A stretch of DNA of 64,000 nt, taken from contig JAZQGX010000291.1 in assembly GCA_045540275.1 (NCBI GenBank), forward strand, positions 1 to 64,000, given 5' to 3'. The position numbers and the translations under genes are program-made. Numbering within the stretch: position 1 is the stretch's first letter; each line of letters starts with the position of its first letter. The notes beneath the pieces are model-generated. The model ran no database searches and was not told the DNA's origin. It worked only from the letters and a program-made list of their open reading frames with translations. Below are positions 8,569-17,138 of this stretch, piece after piece. Source of the stretch: RGIG8368 sp045540275 (GTDB lineage Bacteria > Verrucomicrobiota > Kiritimatiellia > RFP12 > UBA1067).

Positions 8569-10734
8569 TTATATCCCGAAAATGCGCAACATTCTCGATT
8601 TCAAATCCTCGTCACCGTTGAACGGCGTCAAATCGCGGTCGCCCCGCAGATCGATGAGATCGCTGAGTATGTTCAGCGTCTCCTTGAGAATGACGTCCTT
8701 GCTGCTGTCTCCCAGTTCATTCTCATCCTCCGTCAGCTCGCGCTCCTCTTTGCGCTGGCGGCGGTCTTCCGCCATCATGATTCTGCGCGCGTCGATTTCC
8801 AGCGGAACCGTCTTACGTTTCGATATCTCAAGCGAGCGGCGAACATTGCGGGCGTATTCGAGATACTGGCTGTTCTTGCAGAGCCGCGCCGCCGATTGCG
8901 CTTTCAGCTGCGGAACAAATTTCGCGACGTTGTCTATTTTGAAATACATCGCGCTCGCAACCTCCGACCACGGCAACGCACCGGGCATCTGATCTTCACC
9001 GATCCAATCAAGTCCGTCAAGGAACGAGGGGATTACAATGTCGGAATGGACGCCGCGAATCTGCGTCGACGAACCGTTGATGCGGTAGAAGCTGGCGGTG
9101 GTGATTTTTATCGAACCGAATTTGTCCTGTCCAAGCGGAAGCACCGTCTGCACAGTCCCCTTCCCGTGCGATTTGGTATCTCCCACCACAATCGCCCTGC
9201 CATAATCCTGCAGCGCTGCAGCGACGATTTCGGACGCCGAGGCCGAGGTGCGGTTGATCATCACAATCAGCGGCTTGCGAAATGCTATCGCTCCATCCTC
9301 CTGCATGGTAAGCGCCATCACCTGCTTCGGTTCGCGCACCAGCACCGCCGGTCCGCTGCTGACAAAAAGACCCGTCAGCATAATCGCCTCGCGCAGTGAT
9401 CCTCCGCCGTTGTTCCTAAGATCGAGAATCATTCCCGACACCCCCTCGCGGTTGAATCTGGCGATGTATTCGGCGACATCCTGCGTCGCGCTCCTGAAGT
9501 CGGGGCTGTCCGGGGATTTATCCAAAGTGCCGTAGAATGTCGGCAACCGGACATATCCGAGAGTGCGCACCATGCCGTTGGACAACGTTACGCGCTCGAC
9601 ACTTCCGGTCGCCGCCTGCTCTTCGAGTTTGATTTCATCGCGGATGAGATCGACATACTTGACCGTCGCTCCGCTCGGGTCGGAGGCCGGAATCACCTTG
9701 AGTACAACCTTCGTCCCCTTTGCGCCGCGGATCTTCCGCACCGCCCGGTTCAGCGGCCAGTGGATAATGCTTTCAATCGGCTCCGAACCCTGCCCCACCC
9801 CAATTATCTTGTCACCCTTCTCGAGGCGGCAGGGGCGTTTGTCACGGTCGGCTGGTCCGCCCGGACTGATATCCTCGATCTTCGCCGCCCCGTCCTGCGA
9901 GCGCAGAGTGGCACCAATGCCGCAAAACGAAAGATTCATGTCGATGTCGAAATCCTCCTTGCGCATCGGCGACATGTAATCGGAGTGCGGATCGTATGCC
10001 ATTGCCACCGCGCCGAGGTAGCGCTGGAGAATCGTCTCTTCGTCGATATCCTGGAAAACCAGCAGGAACTGCTTGTATTTTTCCTTGATGTTCTCCTCGG
10101 GGGTCAGAACCGGCTCGTTGTTTTTCGCTTTGCCCTTCTCGTCCTTCGCGGACGCTTCAGCCGCTTTTGCGGTTGCGTTGGTGTTCTTGGCCGCATCGAG
10201 TTCAGCGGCAAGTCGCTGGGCGAGCAGTTCGTTTTTTATGCGTTTGCGCCAAAGTTCGTTCTGGGCGGTTACATCTGCGGGCCACTCGGCGTTCTTTCGA
10301 TCCCACGCATATTCCTCCTGCACCGAAAAATCTATTTTCGTTTCGAGCATTTTCAGCACGAACTGGTAACGCTCCTCTACGCGGTTGCGAAACACACGGT
10401 AGACCTCATAGCCAAACCCGACATCTCCGGCCTTTATCGCATCGTCTATGCGAAAGCGCATCGATTCAAATTTGCGCACATCCGCATCTGTAAAAAAACT
10501 GCGGTCAAAATCGTACGAGGTCAGCAGATTCGTCCACGCTATCGCCGATATCCGGTCGTCAAACGGGAACTGCAACAAATGCATCTTGGGCATCACCTTG
10601 GCAATCTTCTGCGCAATGACCGGATAATACGGCAGCGGCTTCTTCTCGGCTTTTGCCGCATCCGCTCCGGCCGCGCCCAGAAACATCCAGGTGCAGACCG
10701 GAAATAAAAAGACGAAAATCGCAATTTTTTTCAT
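8569..10734 (-). CDS. prc: Carboxy-terminal processing peptidase (tail-specific protease, S41A)
   Basis: Periplasmic serine protease of 721 residues in the Prc/Tsp branch. After a signal peptide (IAIFVFLFPVCTWMFLGAAGADA) come the helical Tsp N-terminal domain, a PDZ domain (about 245-335, with MNLSFCGIGATLRSQDG), the protease core and a charged C-terminal helical region. The catalytic dyad is readable in NRTSASASEIVAAALQDYG (Ser) and GDTKSHGKGTVQ (Lys), with SGMILDLRNNGGGSLREA before it. The start at 10734 is preceded by GGTGGAG at a good distance; an ATG at 10758 lies upstream of that ribosome site and is unlikely. It is 27 bases downstream of queA. The likely role is turnover of tagged or misfolded envelope proteins. 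Confidence 0.94.
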   Translation of the reverse strand: MKKIAIFVFLFPVCTWMFLGAAGADAAKAEKKPLPYYPVIAQKIAKVMPKMHLLQFPFDDRISAIAWTNLLTSYDFDRSFFTDADVRKFESMRFRIDDAIKAGDVGFGYEVYRVFRNRVEERYQFVLKMLETKIDFSVQEEYAWDRKNAEWPADVTAQNELWRKRIKNELLAQRLAAELDAAKNTNATAKAAEASAKDEKGKAKNNEPVLTPEENIKEKYKQFLLVFQDIDEETILQRYLGAVAMAYDPHSDYMSPMRKEDFDIDMNLSFCGIGATLRSQDGAAKIEDISPGGPADRDKRPCRLEKGDKIIGVGQGSEPIESIIHWPLNRAVRKIRGAKGTKVVLKVIPASDPSGATVKYVDLIRDEIKLEEQAATGSVERVTLSNGMVRTLGYVRLPTFYGTLDKSPDSPDFRSATQDVAEYIARFNREGVSGMILDLRNNGGGSLREAIMLTGLFVSSGPAVLVREPKQVMALTMQEDGAIAFRKPLIVMINRTSASASEIVAAALQDYGRAIVVGDTKSHGKGTVQTVLPLGQDKFGSIKITTASFYRINGSSTQIRGVHSDIVIPSFLDGLDWIGEDQMPGALPWSEVASAMYFKIDNVAKFVPQLKAQSAARLCKNSQYLEYARNVRRSLEISKRKTVPLEIDARRIMMAEDRRQRKEERELTEDENELGDSSKDVILKETLNILSDLIDLRGDRDLTPFNGDEDLKSRMLRIFGI

Positions 10735-10760
10735 GGTTGTTTCTCCACCGAAATTCAAAT

Positions 10761-11852
10761 CTACAGAATCAGCATGCAGTCTCCGTAGCTGAAGAAGCGG
10801 TATTCCCTTGCTATCGCTTCCCGATACGCCTTCATTATCAATTCTCTTCCCGCCAGCGCCGAGACCATCATGATCAATGTCGACTGCGGAAGATGAAAAT
10901 TAGTGAGCATCGCGTCCACCGCCTGAAACTTGTAGGGCGGATAGATGAAGATCGAACTCGACCCCTCGCCCGCGGCAACCCGACCGCCGTGGAGCGTGGC
11001 GGACGTTTCGAGAGTGCGGACGCTGGTGCTGCCTACCGCCACCACCCGGCCACCGCGCGCGCGGCAGTCGGCGACCGCAGCCGCCGTCGCTTCCGGAATC
11101 CGATAGCGCTCCGCATCCATCACATGATTTTCGACGGTGCCCGTTTTCACCGGTTTGAAGGTGCCCGGCCCCACATGCAGCGTAAGCGAGGCGCGTGTCA
11201 CTCCGCGCTTCTCGAGATCGGCGAAAATCTCTTCCGTAAAATGGAGCCCCGCCGTCGGCGCCGCCACCGCTCCGACCTCGCGCGCATAAATGGTCTGATA
11301 ACGCTGGCGATCAAGCCGCGCCAACTCCGGATCGCTATCGTTGCGCCTGATGTACGGCGGCACCGGCGTCTTCCCGATTCGGTCTAGCACCATCATAAGC
11401 GGCTCGTTAGAAGCAAAAATCGCGGAGCAGACCCCCTCGCCTAGAATCTGGCATATCTCAGCTTTCAATTCCCCTCCCCCGAACACCGCAATCTGTCCAG
11501 GACGCACCCGGCGGCCGGAACCATAAATGCACTTCCAACGGCATACCTCGAAGGCGGGCTGCAATTGCAGCCCCGGCCGTTCATCGCACGGCTCGGGTTC
11601 AAGCAGCAGCAGCTCGACCGCGCCGCGGGTATCGCTCCAACTCCCCTGCAGACGGGCGGGGAAAACCTTGGTGTCGTTGATTATCAGCAGATCGTCACTG
11701 CCAAGATATTCGCCGATGTCGGCGATGGTGCGGTGCTCTATTTTTCCCGTATCGCGGAACAACACCATCATTTTTTCACTTCCGCGCACTTTCGGCGGCT
11801 CCTGCGCGATGAGTTCCTGCGGCAATTCGTAATTAAAATCGGAGGTCTTCAT
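10761..11852 (-). CDS. queA: tRNA preQ1(34) S-adenosylmethionine ribosyltransferase-isomerase
   Basis: Transfers and isomerises the ribosyl part of SAM onto preQ1 in tRNA to give epoxyqueuosine. At 363 residues it is of normal length. Diagnostic segments are MKTSDFNYELPQELIAQEP at the N-terminus, LLIINDTKVFPARLQG, APTAGLHFTEE, LHVGPGTFKPV, VGSTSVRTLE and TNFHLPQSTLIMMVSAL. The ATG follows the nadB stop codon almost directly, so the two are probably co-transcribed. No other queuosine gene is in the window. Confidence 0.97.
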   Translation of the reverse strand: MKTSDFNYELPQELIAQEPPKVRGSEKMMVLFRDTGKIEHRTIADIGEYLGSDDLLIINDTKVFPARLQGSWSDTRGAVELLLLEPEPCDERPGLQLQPAFEVCRWKCIYGSGRRVRPGQIAVFGGGELKAEICQILGEGVCSAIFASNEPLMMVLDRIGKTPVPPYIRRNDSDPELARLDRQRYQTIYAREVGAVAAPTAGLHFTEEIFADLEKRGVTRASLTLHVGPGTFKPVKTGTVENHVMDAERYRIPEATAAAVADCRARGGRVVAVGSTSVRTLETSATLHGGRVAAGEGSSSIFIYPPYKFQAVDAMLTNFHLPQSTLIMMVSALAGRELIMKAYREAIAREYRFFSYGDCMLIL

Positions 11853-11853
11853 G

Positions 11854-13437
11854 TCAGCGTGTCAACACGGTATCGTGGGCGATGCGTTTGGTTTCCGGAT
11901 AGTTGAGCGTGTAGTGCAGACCGCGACTTTCCTTCCGTAGCTGCGCACTGCGCACAATGAGCTCGCCGACTAGCGAGATGTTTCGCAGCTCCAGCGTATC
12001 GCGGGTGACCAGGTAATCGAAATAATATTCGCGTATCTCCTTGCGAAGATTGGCCAGCCGGTGCAAGGCACGCTGCAGACGCTTGTCGGTGCGGACGATT
12101 CCGACATAGTCCCACATGCAAGTGCGGATTTCCGTCCAGTTATGCGCCACCAGCACCACTTCATCAGAGGCTACCGCGGTTCCGTACTGCCAGTCGGGGA
12201 TGTGCAGATGATCCGGCAGCGTCAACTTAGATTCGGACAGGCGTTCTGCACATCGGCTAGCGCACACCGCCGCCTCCAGCAGCGAATTGCTCGCCAGCCG
12301 GTTCGCACCGTGCAATCCGGTGCACGCACACTCGCCGATGGCGTAAAGCCCCGGCAGCGAGGTGCTTCCGTCCACCGCGGCCTGGACGCCGCCGCAACTG
12401 TAATGCGCCGCCGGAACAATCGGCACCAAATCGTTGCAGATGTCGATTCCGAACGAAAGGCAGGTCTCGTGGATTTTCGGGAAACGTTTTTTCAAAAATT
12501 CCGAGCCGCGTGCGCGCACATCGAGAAAACAGCACGGCGCACCGGTCCGCTTCATTTCAGAGTCGATGGCGCGGGCGACGATATCGCGCGGCGCGAGCGC
12601 TCCGCGCTCGTCGTACTTGCGCATGAATGGCACGCCCGAGGCGTCGGTCAATTCGGCTCCCTCGCCGCGCACCGCCTCGCTAATCAGAAAACGCTTCGCC
12701 TTGGGATGGTAAAGGCAGGTGGGATGGAACTGGATAAACTCCATGTTGGCGATTCTCGCCCCGGCCCTCCACCCAAGTGCGACTCCGTCACCGGTGGCGA
12801 CGTCGGGATTGCAGGTGTACTGATACACTTTTCCGCATCCGCCCGTCGCCAGAATCGTATGGGTGCTGCGAACGGCATATATCTCGCCCGTGCCGTCATC
12901 AAGAACGTAAGCGCCGAGGCAGCGGTTGTTTCCGGGCAGCCTGAGGAATTTCATGGTTATCAGATCGATAACCATGTTCCGTTCCCGGACGACAATGCGG
13001 CTGTCCGCCTTGACCGCCGCCACCAGCGCCTCCTGAATACGCGCCCCCGTGATGTCTCCGGCGTGAAGAATACGTCTTGCGCTATGTCCGCCTTCGCGTC
13101 CGAGGTCGTACCCTCCGCCGTTTTCCGCACGCTCGAACCTGACCCCGAGCTTTTCCAATTCGGTGATTGCCGCCGGACCGCCGCTGACTATTTCGCGGAC
13201 CACCGTCTCATTGCAAAGGCCGACTCCGGCCACCAGCGTGTCGCTGACGTGGGCGTCAAAGCTGTCTGCGGAATCCTGCACGCAAGAAATTCCGCCCTGC
13301 GCAAAATTAGTGTTCGCGTCGAAGAGCCCGTTTTTTACAACCAGATATACAGATCCGTGCGGTGCCAGATGCAAGGCGGCGGTCAATCCCGCAAGCCCTC
13401 CGCCGACAATGAAAAAATCACATTGGACCGTGTGCAT
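11854..13437 (-). CDS. nadB: L-aspartate oxidase
   Basis: FAD enzyme that oxidises L-aspartate to iminoaspartate for NAD synthesis; 527 residues. The N-terminal FAD-binding motif is DFFIVGGGLAGLTAALHLA. Further family blocks are NFAQGGISCV, GREGGHSARRILHAGD, ILATGGCGKVYQYTCNPD, FIQFHPTCLYHP, LISEAVRGEGAEL and the GLHGANRLASNSLLEA motif near residue 380. The C-terminal helical domain is present. In an anaerobe the electron acceptor would be fumarate rather than oxygen; that is family knowledge. nadD, another NAD gene, is elsewhere in the window at 34.4 kb. It lies 14 bases downstream of lspA. Confidence 0.96.
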   Translation of the reverse strand: MHTVQCDFFIVGGGLAGLTAALHLAPHGSVYLVVKNGLFDANTNFAQGGISCVQDSADSFDAHVSDTLVAGVGLCNETVVREIVSGGPAAITELEKLGVRFERAENGGGYDLGREGGHSARRILHAGDITGARIQEALVAAVKADSRIVVRERNMVIDLITMKFLRLPGNNRCLGAYVLDDGTGEIYAVRSTHTILATGGCGKVYQYTCNPDVATGDGVALGWRAGARIANMEFIQFHPTCLYHPKAKRFLISEAVRGEGAELTDASGVPFMRKYDERGALAPRDIVARAIDSEMKRTGAPCCFLDVRARGSEFLKKRFPKIHETCLSFGIDICNDLVPIVPAAHYSCGGVQAAVDGSTSLPGLYAIGECACTGLHGANRLASNSLLEAAVCASRCAERLSESKLTLPDHLHIPDWQYGTAVASDEVVLVAHNWTEIRTCMWDYVGIVRTDKRLQRALHRLANLRKEIREYYFDYLVTRDTLELRNISLVGELIVRSAQLRKESRGLHYTLNYPETKRIAHDTVLTR

Positions 13438-13451
13438 TTACACCCCGTCTT

Positions 13452-13946
13452 TCAATCCTGCTCCTGCGGCAATCCAGACTTTCCTTTTTTTCGATCGGCA
13501 AGGAATTGCAAAATGCACAGAAGCGCAACTCCAACACAGATGCACGAATCGGCGATATTGAATGCCGGGAAGTGCGAATCACCCCAATGAAAGTCTAAAA
13601 AATCAATCACGCCGGTACGAAACAACCGATCGTACGAATTGCCGAGAATCCCGCCCGCCAGCAATGCCAGACAAATCACACCGCCTCTCATTTTGAGATA
13701 TACCGGTCGTATTTTCCACATCAGCCACACCAGCGCGAAAACTGCAAATACGGTCAACGGCAGCTGCGAACCCTGAAACATCCCCCATGCCGCACCGCGA
13801 TTTTCAAGGTAGCAAAAACTGAAAAACTCGGGCACGATCTCATCCGGCATGCGCCCCTTCCACGCATGGATTGCGTACATTTTCGTCGCCTGATCCAATA
13901 CCGTGAAAAAGAGCGTCAATACAATCAGCAGCAGATTTTTTTTCAT
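13452..13946 (-). CDS. lspA: Lipoprotein signal peptidase II
   Basis: Inner-membrane aspartic protease that removes signal peptides from prolipoproteins; 164 residues with four predicted membrane segments. Family motifs are readable: DQATKMYA near the N-terminus, the NRGAAWG loop, GNSYDRL with the first catalytic Asp and FPAFNIADS with the second. It starts three bases after the DksA-like gene and precedes nadB by 14 bases. The PpiC-type lipoprotein at 43 kb, with lipobox LLATVGC, is one probable client. Confidence 0.96.
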   Translation of the reverse strand: MKKNLLLIVLTLFFTVLDQATKMYAIHAWKGRMPDEIVPEFFSFCYLENRGAAWGMFQGSQLPLTVFAVFALVWLMWKIRPVYLKMRGGVICLALLAGGILGNSYDRLFRTGVIDFLDFHWGDSHFPAFNIADSCICVGVALLCILQFLADRKKGKSGLPQEQD

Positions 13947-13949
13947 CTT

Positions 13950-14783
13950 TTATTTAAGGCGTCCGCGTTCCATTTCGGACTGACAGTGAATGCAGGTTTT
14001 TGAAAACGGCTGCGCTTGAAGACGCTGCTTGCGGATGAGATTTCCGCAGCTGTCGCAAATGCCGTAGGTTCCCTTGCTGATGGCGCGCAAAGCTTCATCA
14101 ATTTTGGCGAGCATGGTCGTTTTGACATTGACCTGCTGGAGCGTCAGCGTGCGCATGTGCGCATCGGTTCCGTCTTCCTCGGGATTGACATCGTCCATAC
14201 CCCGCAGCGCGGTCTCCTTCATGGTGCCGGTCTGCGACGAAATGTCTTCTCTCATCCTGAGCAGCTGCTCTTCAAATTTTTTAAGGTCGCTCTTGTTGAA
14301 CCGTTCACTCGGTTTCAGCGTACGGGACAATTCGCGCTTGGCCTTGGTCTGACTGGAGGTAGGAACCGGTTCGTACATCGGAACCGTCTTGGCCCGCGGC
14401 ACGCTCGTCTCCGCAGCCTTCACCTCACTCTTTTTTACGGCTAACTTCTTCGCCGTAGCAGCTTTCCCGGCATCCTTTTTCATCTCCGGCTTCGCCGCTG
14501 GCTTCTTGACCGCCGCCGGTTTCGAGGCGGGCTGCCTGGAGTCGACCGGCTTTACCTTGACCGGCGGCGTTTTCTTCACGGGTACCTTTTTCGCGTTTTT
14601 CGCCGCCGGTTTAACCGTTTCCTTTCCGGCTTTGGTTTGGGGGCGCGCGGCCTTGGCGGTTGCGGCCTTTACCGGTTTTGCCACAACCTTCACCGACTTG
14701 CCAGGTGCAGGCTTTTTGACGGCTTTTTTTGCTGCGGCTTTCACCGGTTTCTTCTTAGTCGCTTTCGTGGCTGAAGCTGTCAT
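13950..14783 (-). CDS. DksA/TraR zinc-finger protein with histone-H1-like Lys/Ala/Pro-rich N-terminus
   Basis: A chimera of 277 residues. About 150 N-terminal residues are low-complexity Lys/Ala/Pro/Val repeats (for example KKPVKAAAKKAVKKPAPGK), like H1-type nucleoid proteins. After a linker, residues ~160-277 form a DksA/TraR domain: a coiled coil, an acidic EEDGTDAH segment, GTYGICDSCGNLI and TCIHCQSEMERG, with four zinc-ligand cysteines. The domain normally binds the RNA polymerase secondary channel; the basic tail would be expected to bind DNA. I prefer the ATG at 14783 because GGAG lies seven bases before it; the ATG at 14789 is one base from the GGAG. It lies directly downstream of the GreA-like gene, another secondary-channel factor, and upstream of lspA. 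Confidence 0.88.
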   Translation of the reverse strand: MTASATKATKKKPVKAAAKKAVKKPAPGKSVKVVAKPVKAATAKAARPQTKAGKETVKPAAKNAKKVPVKKTPPVKVKPVDSRQPASKPAAVKKPAAKPEMKKDAGKAATAKKLAVKKSEVKAAETSVPRAKTVPMYEPVPTSSQTKAKRELSRTLKPSERFNKSDLKKFEEQLLRMREDISSQTGTMKETALRGMDDVNPEEDGTDAHMRTLTLQQVNVKTTMLAKIDEALRAISKGTYGICDSCGNLIRKQRLQAQPFSKTCIHCQSEMERGRLK

Positions 14784-14813
14784 TTGCATACTCCTTGGCT
14801 GTTGATTTGTTTC

Positions 14814-17042
14814 TTATTCCTGGGGAAGCGCGTGAATCCATGCACGAATCTCTTCGCTCAGCGGAAGGATTTCGAGGATCTGAGCGTCCTGTTCGCCATT
14901 CTGTCCGGGGATGCGCACACTGTCGCCAACCTTCGTTCCTTCGATTGATTTGGCAAGGCGAGCCTTGTTGGAAATGATGTGCAGCGCTTCATCGTAGTCC
15001 CATTCGCCCAGAATCGTGTAGACCAGTTCGCCGCCGCTTGCCAAACCAAGACGAACCGTAACTCCCTGTCCAACCTTTTCGGTCGGCATATTGGCAAAGT
15101 CGGTCTCCTTGATTTTCTTGATTTCGGCATTCAATTCAGCCTGGCGCTGGAGCAGTTCGCGCTCCTTGTCCTTGGCGTACTGATACTCGGCGTTTTCGCT
15201 CAAGTCGCCCTTCTCTTTCGCTTCCTGAATCGCCTTGCGGTTTTTCGGAATTTCGATTTCCACGAGTTTCTTGAACATCAGCTGGCGCTCCGCCATCGAA
15301 TGCAGACTGGTAAGGCGAACCGCATTCTTCTCGCGCTGGATCGCGGCACGGCGGTATTTCTTGAGCTCGGGGTCGAGATCAAGCATATGCACCATCAGTT
15401 TGCGCTGGAAAGCCGATTCCATCTGGGCAGAGGACTGGATGCGTTCGAACAACAATCTGCGTTCGGTCGGGGTGAGTTCGGTAATCGTTTCGTTCCACCA
15501 GTTTTTGCTGTCAAGAATCGACTTGAGCGAGTTCTGGACTTGAAGCGCTTCACCGGATGCGGTCATCTCGATCAACGCCAGCGCATGGTCGATAAGGCGG
15601 ATGAACGGAATCTGTTTTTTCCAGACCAAAGCCTTGCGGTTGCGGAAAATCCATCCGATGACCGCCGGAGGCGCCTTGGGCTTGTTCATAAGCGTAAAGC
15701 ACGCATCTTCGCAGGCGGCGCGCTCCTTGAGCGAATCGAGAATGTTGGCGATCGTGGCGCATGACGGAGCCCAGTGCGGCGGTTCTTCGTCGGTTTCCTC
15801 CTCGTTGTTGTAGGACAACGCATCGATAAGCTTGTTTTCCGCACTCTCGCCCTCGCCCAGCATCAACGCCACCAAACCTTCGACCTCGCGGGCGGAGAGC
15901 TTGTAGGCGGCGCGGAGATATTCGTTTTCGTCCCACAGCGTGGCGCGGAGCTCATCAGCGGAGGGCTCCGCGAAACCGAGACGCTGCAAAACCACGGCGA
16001 TGCGCGCATAGAGCGGGAAGTTGACGTTTTTCGCGCCCTTGAGCGCGAAGACGAGCCGTTCGTGGAGAACAGCGCGCTGATCTTCGGTCAGCTCCTTGAT
16101 TTTGTTGCGCGATTCAAGCTCGACCACGCAGGCGATAATCTGGTTGCTGTCGCGAAGCTTCGAAAGCTTTTCAAAATATCCGTCCTGGTAGGTTTCTGCC
16201 TCGGTGGACACCTGAATGCAATCGGTGCGGCGGACGGGAATCTTCACGCGCGCGTCCTGTTTCAGACTTTGACGCGCCTTTTCCCAGAAGCCCTTCCACT
16301 CGGCAGGAGTGATCAGCTTGGACTCCTCCAGCCGTTCCTGCAGTCGGGTTACCGGCATCGGTCCGAAGCTGCGCAGCAGCAGCTGCACCAGCTTGCCCGG
16401 ATCTTCCTTGACGAGATTGTTGACATTTTGCGGCTCGTTGTGGAGGATTGTCCAGAAGTGCAGACGAGGCGCACTGGTAACCGTGTTGCATGCGGTTGCA
16501 AAAGAGATCGCATGTCCCATATTGCCCGAGAAGACAAAGTCGGCGATGATGCGCTTGTAGAAATAGTCCATGCGTTTGATGATGCCAAATCCCCACGCTT
16601 TGTCGATGATCTGATCGCCGGCGGAGAGGGAACGAAGCACTTCGAAGCGGCGGAACGACTCTTCCATCGAAACGGGAAGCGCGCCCTTGATGCCCGCGGC
16701 TACGGCCTTCCCGGCGATTTCCATGCCACCGAAATTGGCAACCTCCAACATGGCACGAACCGAACGATCCTTGCAGCAGTCGCGCAGAATCTGACCGGTG
16801 GCGCTCGGCGCGAGCGAGGTCAGGTTGGCACGGAAGCGGTCGCGGAAAAATGTATAAACCTGTTCAAAGTCGCCATGCTTCACCAGCTCCTCTTCGAGGT
16901 TGCTGCTCCAGACGGTGGCGAGCTTTGCGGTGGTAGGATTTTTGGAGGCTTCGATAATGCAGGCAAACGCTTCGGAAACGGGAACCGGGTTTTGCTTCAA
17001 AAGTTCTTCAAATTGATTTGCAGAGACGGACGTACCTTCCAT
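14814..17042 (-). CDS. GreA-type transcription elongation factor with ~580-residue N-terminal extension
   Basis: A 742-residue protein. Only the last ~150 residues are GreA: the coiled coil with the acidic tip GDLSENAEYQYA (612-623), then the FKBP-like C-terminal domain (VGQGVTVRLGLASGGELVYTILGEWD). This domain stimulates transcript cleavage by backtracked RNA polymerase. The N-terminal ~580 residues are mostly helical, of unknown function. Chlamydial GreA proteins have a comparable large extension (about 715 residues), so this is likely a PVC-type architecture rather than a misassembly. A Shine-Dalgarno AGGA is seven bases before the ATG, and a promoter candidate lies just upstream. The DksA-like gene follows by 30 bases. 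Confidence 0.9.
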   Translation of the reverse strand: MEGTSVSANQFEELLKQNPVPVSEAFACIIEASKNPTTAKLATVWSSNLEEELVKHGDFEQVYTFFRDRFRANLTSLAPSATGQILRDCCKDRSVRAMLEVANFGGMEIAGKAVAAGIKGALPVSMEESFRRFEVLRSLSAGDQIIDKAWGFGIIKRMDYFYKRIIADFVFSGNMGHAISFATACNTVTSAPRLHFWTILHNEPQNVNNLVKEDPGKLVQLLLRSFGPMPVTRLQERLEESKLITPAEWKGFWEKARQSLKQDARVKIPVRRTDCIQVSTEAETYQDGYFEKLSKLRDSNQIIACVVELESRNKIKELTEDQRAVLHERLVFALKGAKNVNFPLYARIAVVLQRLGFAEPSADELRATLWDENEYLRAAYKLSAREVEGLVALMLGEGESAENKLIDALSYNNEEETDEEPPHWAPSCATIANILDSLKERAACEDACFTLMNKPKAPPAVIGWIFRNRKALVWKKQIPFIRLIDHALALIEMTASGEALQVQNSLKSILDSKNWWNETITELTPTERRLLFERIQSSAQMESAFQRKLMVHMLDLDPELKKYRRAAIQREKNAVRLTSLHSMAERQLMFKKLVEIEIPKNRKAIQEAKEKGDLSENAEYQYAKDKERELLQRQAELNAEIKKIKETDFANMPTEKVGQGVTVRLGLASGGELVYTILGEWDYDEALHIISNKARLAKSIEGTKVGDSVRIPGQNGEQDAQILEILPLSEEIRAWIHALPQE

Positions 17043-17074
17043 GACTCATTCCTTTTTTCAAAAATAAAAACAAA

Positions 17075-17083
17075 ATTCTAGCA
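17075..17083 (-). promoter_or_regulatory. Extended -10 promoter candidate for the greA/dksA-like operon
   Basis: On the minus strand TGC is followed by TAGAAT, an extended -10, 32 bases before the GreA-like ATG. The -35 region is poor. The surrounding stretch 17043-17138 is AT-rich and non-coding. Confidence 0.4.
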
Positions 17084-17138
17084 TAAAATATGTAAAAAGG
17101 GAAGCGATTACGTGAGGTTTTGAGCAAAAAACGATGCC

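Noticed and set aside
7693..9399. Long plus-strand open frame (568 codons) opposite dapF and the S41 protease
   Set aside because: It lies exactly antisense to two well-recognised genes; its composition follows from the complementary strand of GC-rich codons and it shows no family motif.
15774..17081. Plus-strand open frame (435 codons) opposite the GreA-like gene
   Set aside because: Antisense shadow; the minus frame has GreA motifs, a Shine-Dalgarno sequence and a promoter.
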